Shown here: piece after piece, positions 6,089-6,141 of the stretch
Layout of the letters: every line of letters starts with the position of its first letter
Numbering within the stretch: position 1 is the stretch's first letter
From: Candidatus Aminicenantota bacterium
Lineage (GTDB): Bacteria; Acidobacteriota; Aminicenantia; Aminicenantales; UBA8522
DNA length: 6,141 nucleotides
Assembly (NCBI GenBank): GCA_016934895.1
Contig: JAFGRZ010000213.1
Span: 1-6,141, forward strand
Direction of reading: 5' to 3'
The notes under the pieces: generated by a model
Told to the model about the DNA's origin: nothing
Database searches by the model: none
The model's input: the letters and a program-made list of their open reading frames with translations, nothing else
Position numbers and translations under genes: made by a program

Positions 6089-6141
6089 CACCATTTCCTG
6101 CGCGGTTTTTCGACCGCTTCTTCTTCCAAGGGATGGCTGTG
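6088..6141 (-). CDS. Probable C-terminal end of an upstream gene, partial
   Basis: A minus-strand frame is open from the window edge to TGA at 6090-6088 and reads HSHPLEEEAVEKPRRKW, a charged tail typical of a protein C-terminus. Its stop shares one base with the ATG of the glycosyltransferase (TGATG), an arrangement common for translationally coupled operon genes. Only 17 residues are visible, so its function cannot be judged. The other two minus-strand frames are also open here, so the call rests on the overlap. Confidence 0.4.
   Translation of the reverse strand, partial: HSHPLEEEAVEKPRRKW
6096..6099 (-). promoter_or_regulatory. Ribosome binding site deciding the glycosyltransferase start
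   Basis: AGGA on the minus strand is 1 nt from the ATG at 6094, 4 nt from an in-frame GTG at 6091 and 7 nt from the ATG at 6088; only the last has normal spacing. A small hairpin (GCGGT/ACCGC, 6102-6106 and 6113-6117) sits directly upstream, inside the end of the preceding reading frame. Confidence 0.5.

Overview
The window is a GC-rich stretch of a Gram-negative (two-membrane) bacterial genome. All supported genes lie on the minus strand and read from right to left. Evidence for a diderm host is an outer-membrane-type polysaccharide export protein and a predicted outer-membrane beta-barrel, both with signal peptides. Overall style (GC-rich codons, an orphan barrel protein, palindromic GGGGAC/GTCCCC intergenic repeats) would suit an environmental lineage such as Acidobacteriota/Aminicenantes or a deltaproteobacterial group. 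That placement is inference only, because no phylogenetic marker gene is present.

Layout in transcription order: (1) the last codons of an upstream gene (6088-6141), whose stop overlaps the next start as TGATG; (2) a GT4 glycosyltransferase of the WbuB/WcaI type (4874-6088); (3) after 19 nt, a fusion of a four-helix VanZ-like membrane domain with a monotopic sugar-phosphate transferase that would start lipid-linked glycan synthesis (3775-4854); (4) a 285-nt gap with three 16-bp tandem units, each an inverted repeat, and a near-consensus sigma70 promoter; (5) a geranylgeranyl-reductase-family flavoprotein (2278-3489); (6) after 39 nt, a 421-residue predicted outer-membrane beta-barrel (973-2238); (7) a 160-nt gap with weak terminator and promoter candidates; (8) a Wza/GumB-class polysaccharide export protein with Poly_export and two SLBB domains (1-812), cut by the window edge shortly before its natural C-terminus.

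Together the genes look like part of an extracellular or capsular polysaccharide locus. The fusion protein would load the first sugar phosphate onto a polyprenyl phosphate, the GT4 enzyme would extend the chain, and the Wza-like protein, perhaps with the barrel, would handle outer-membrane passage. The reductase is the unusual member. Its place between assembly and export genes raises the untested possibility that it hydrogenates the polyprenyl carrier or another isoprenoid lipid. The promoter in front of it implies that reductase and barrel form their own transcription unit. The most notable observations are the VanZ-transferase fusion, the reductase in a glycan locus, the orphan barrel beside a Wza homologue, and the tandem palindrome array. 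No RNA gene, CRISPR array or insertion sequence was seen.
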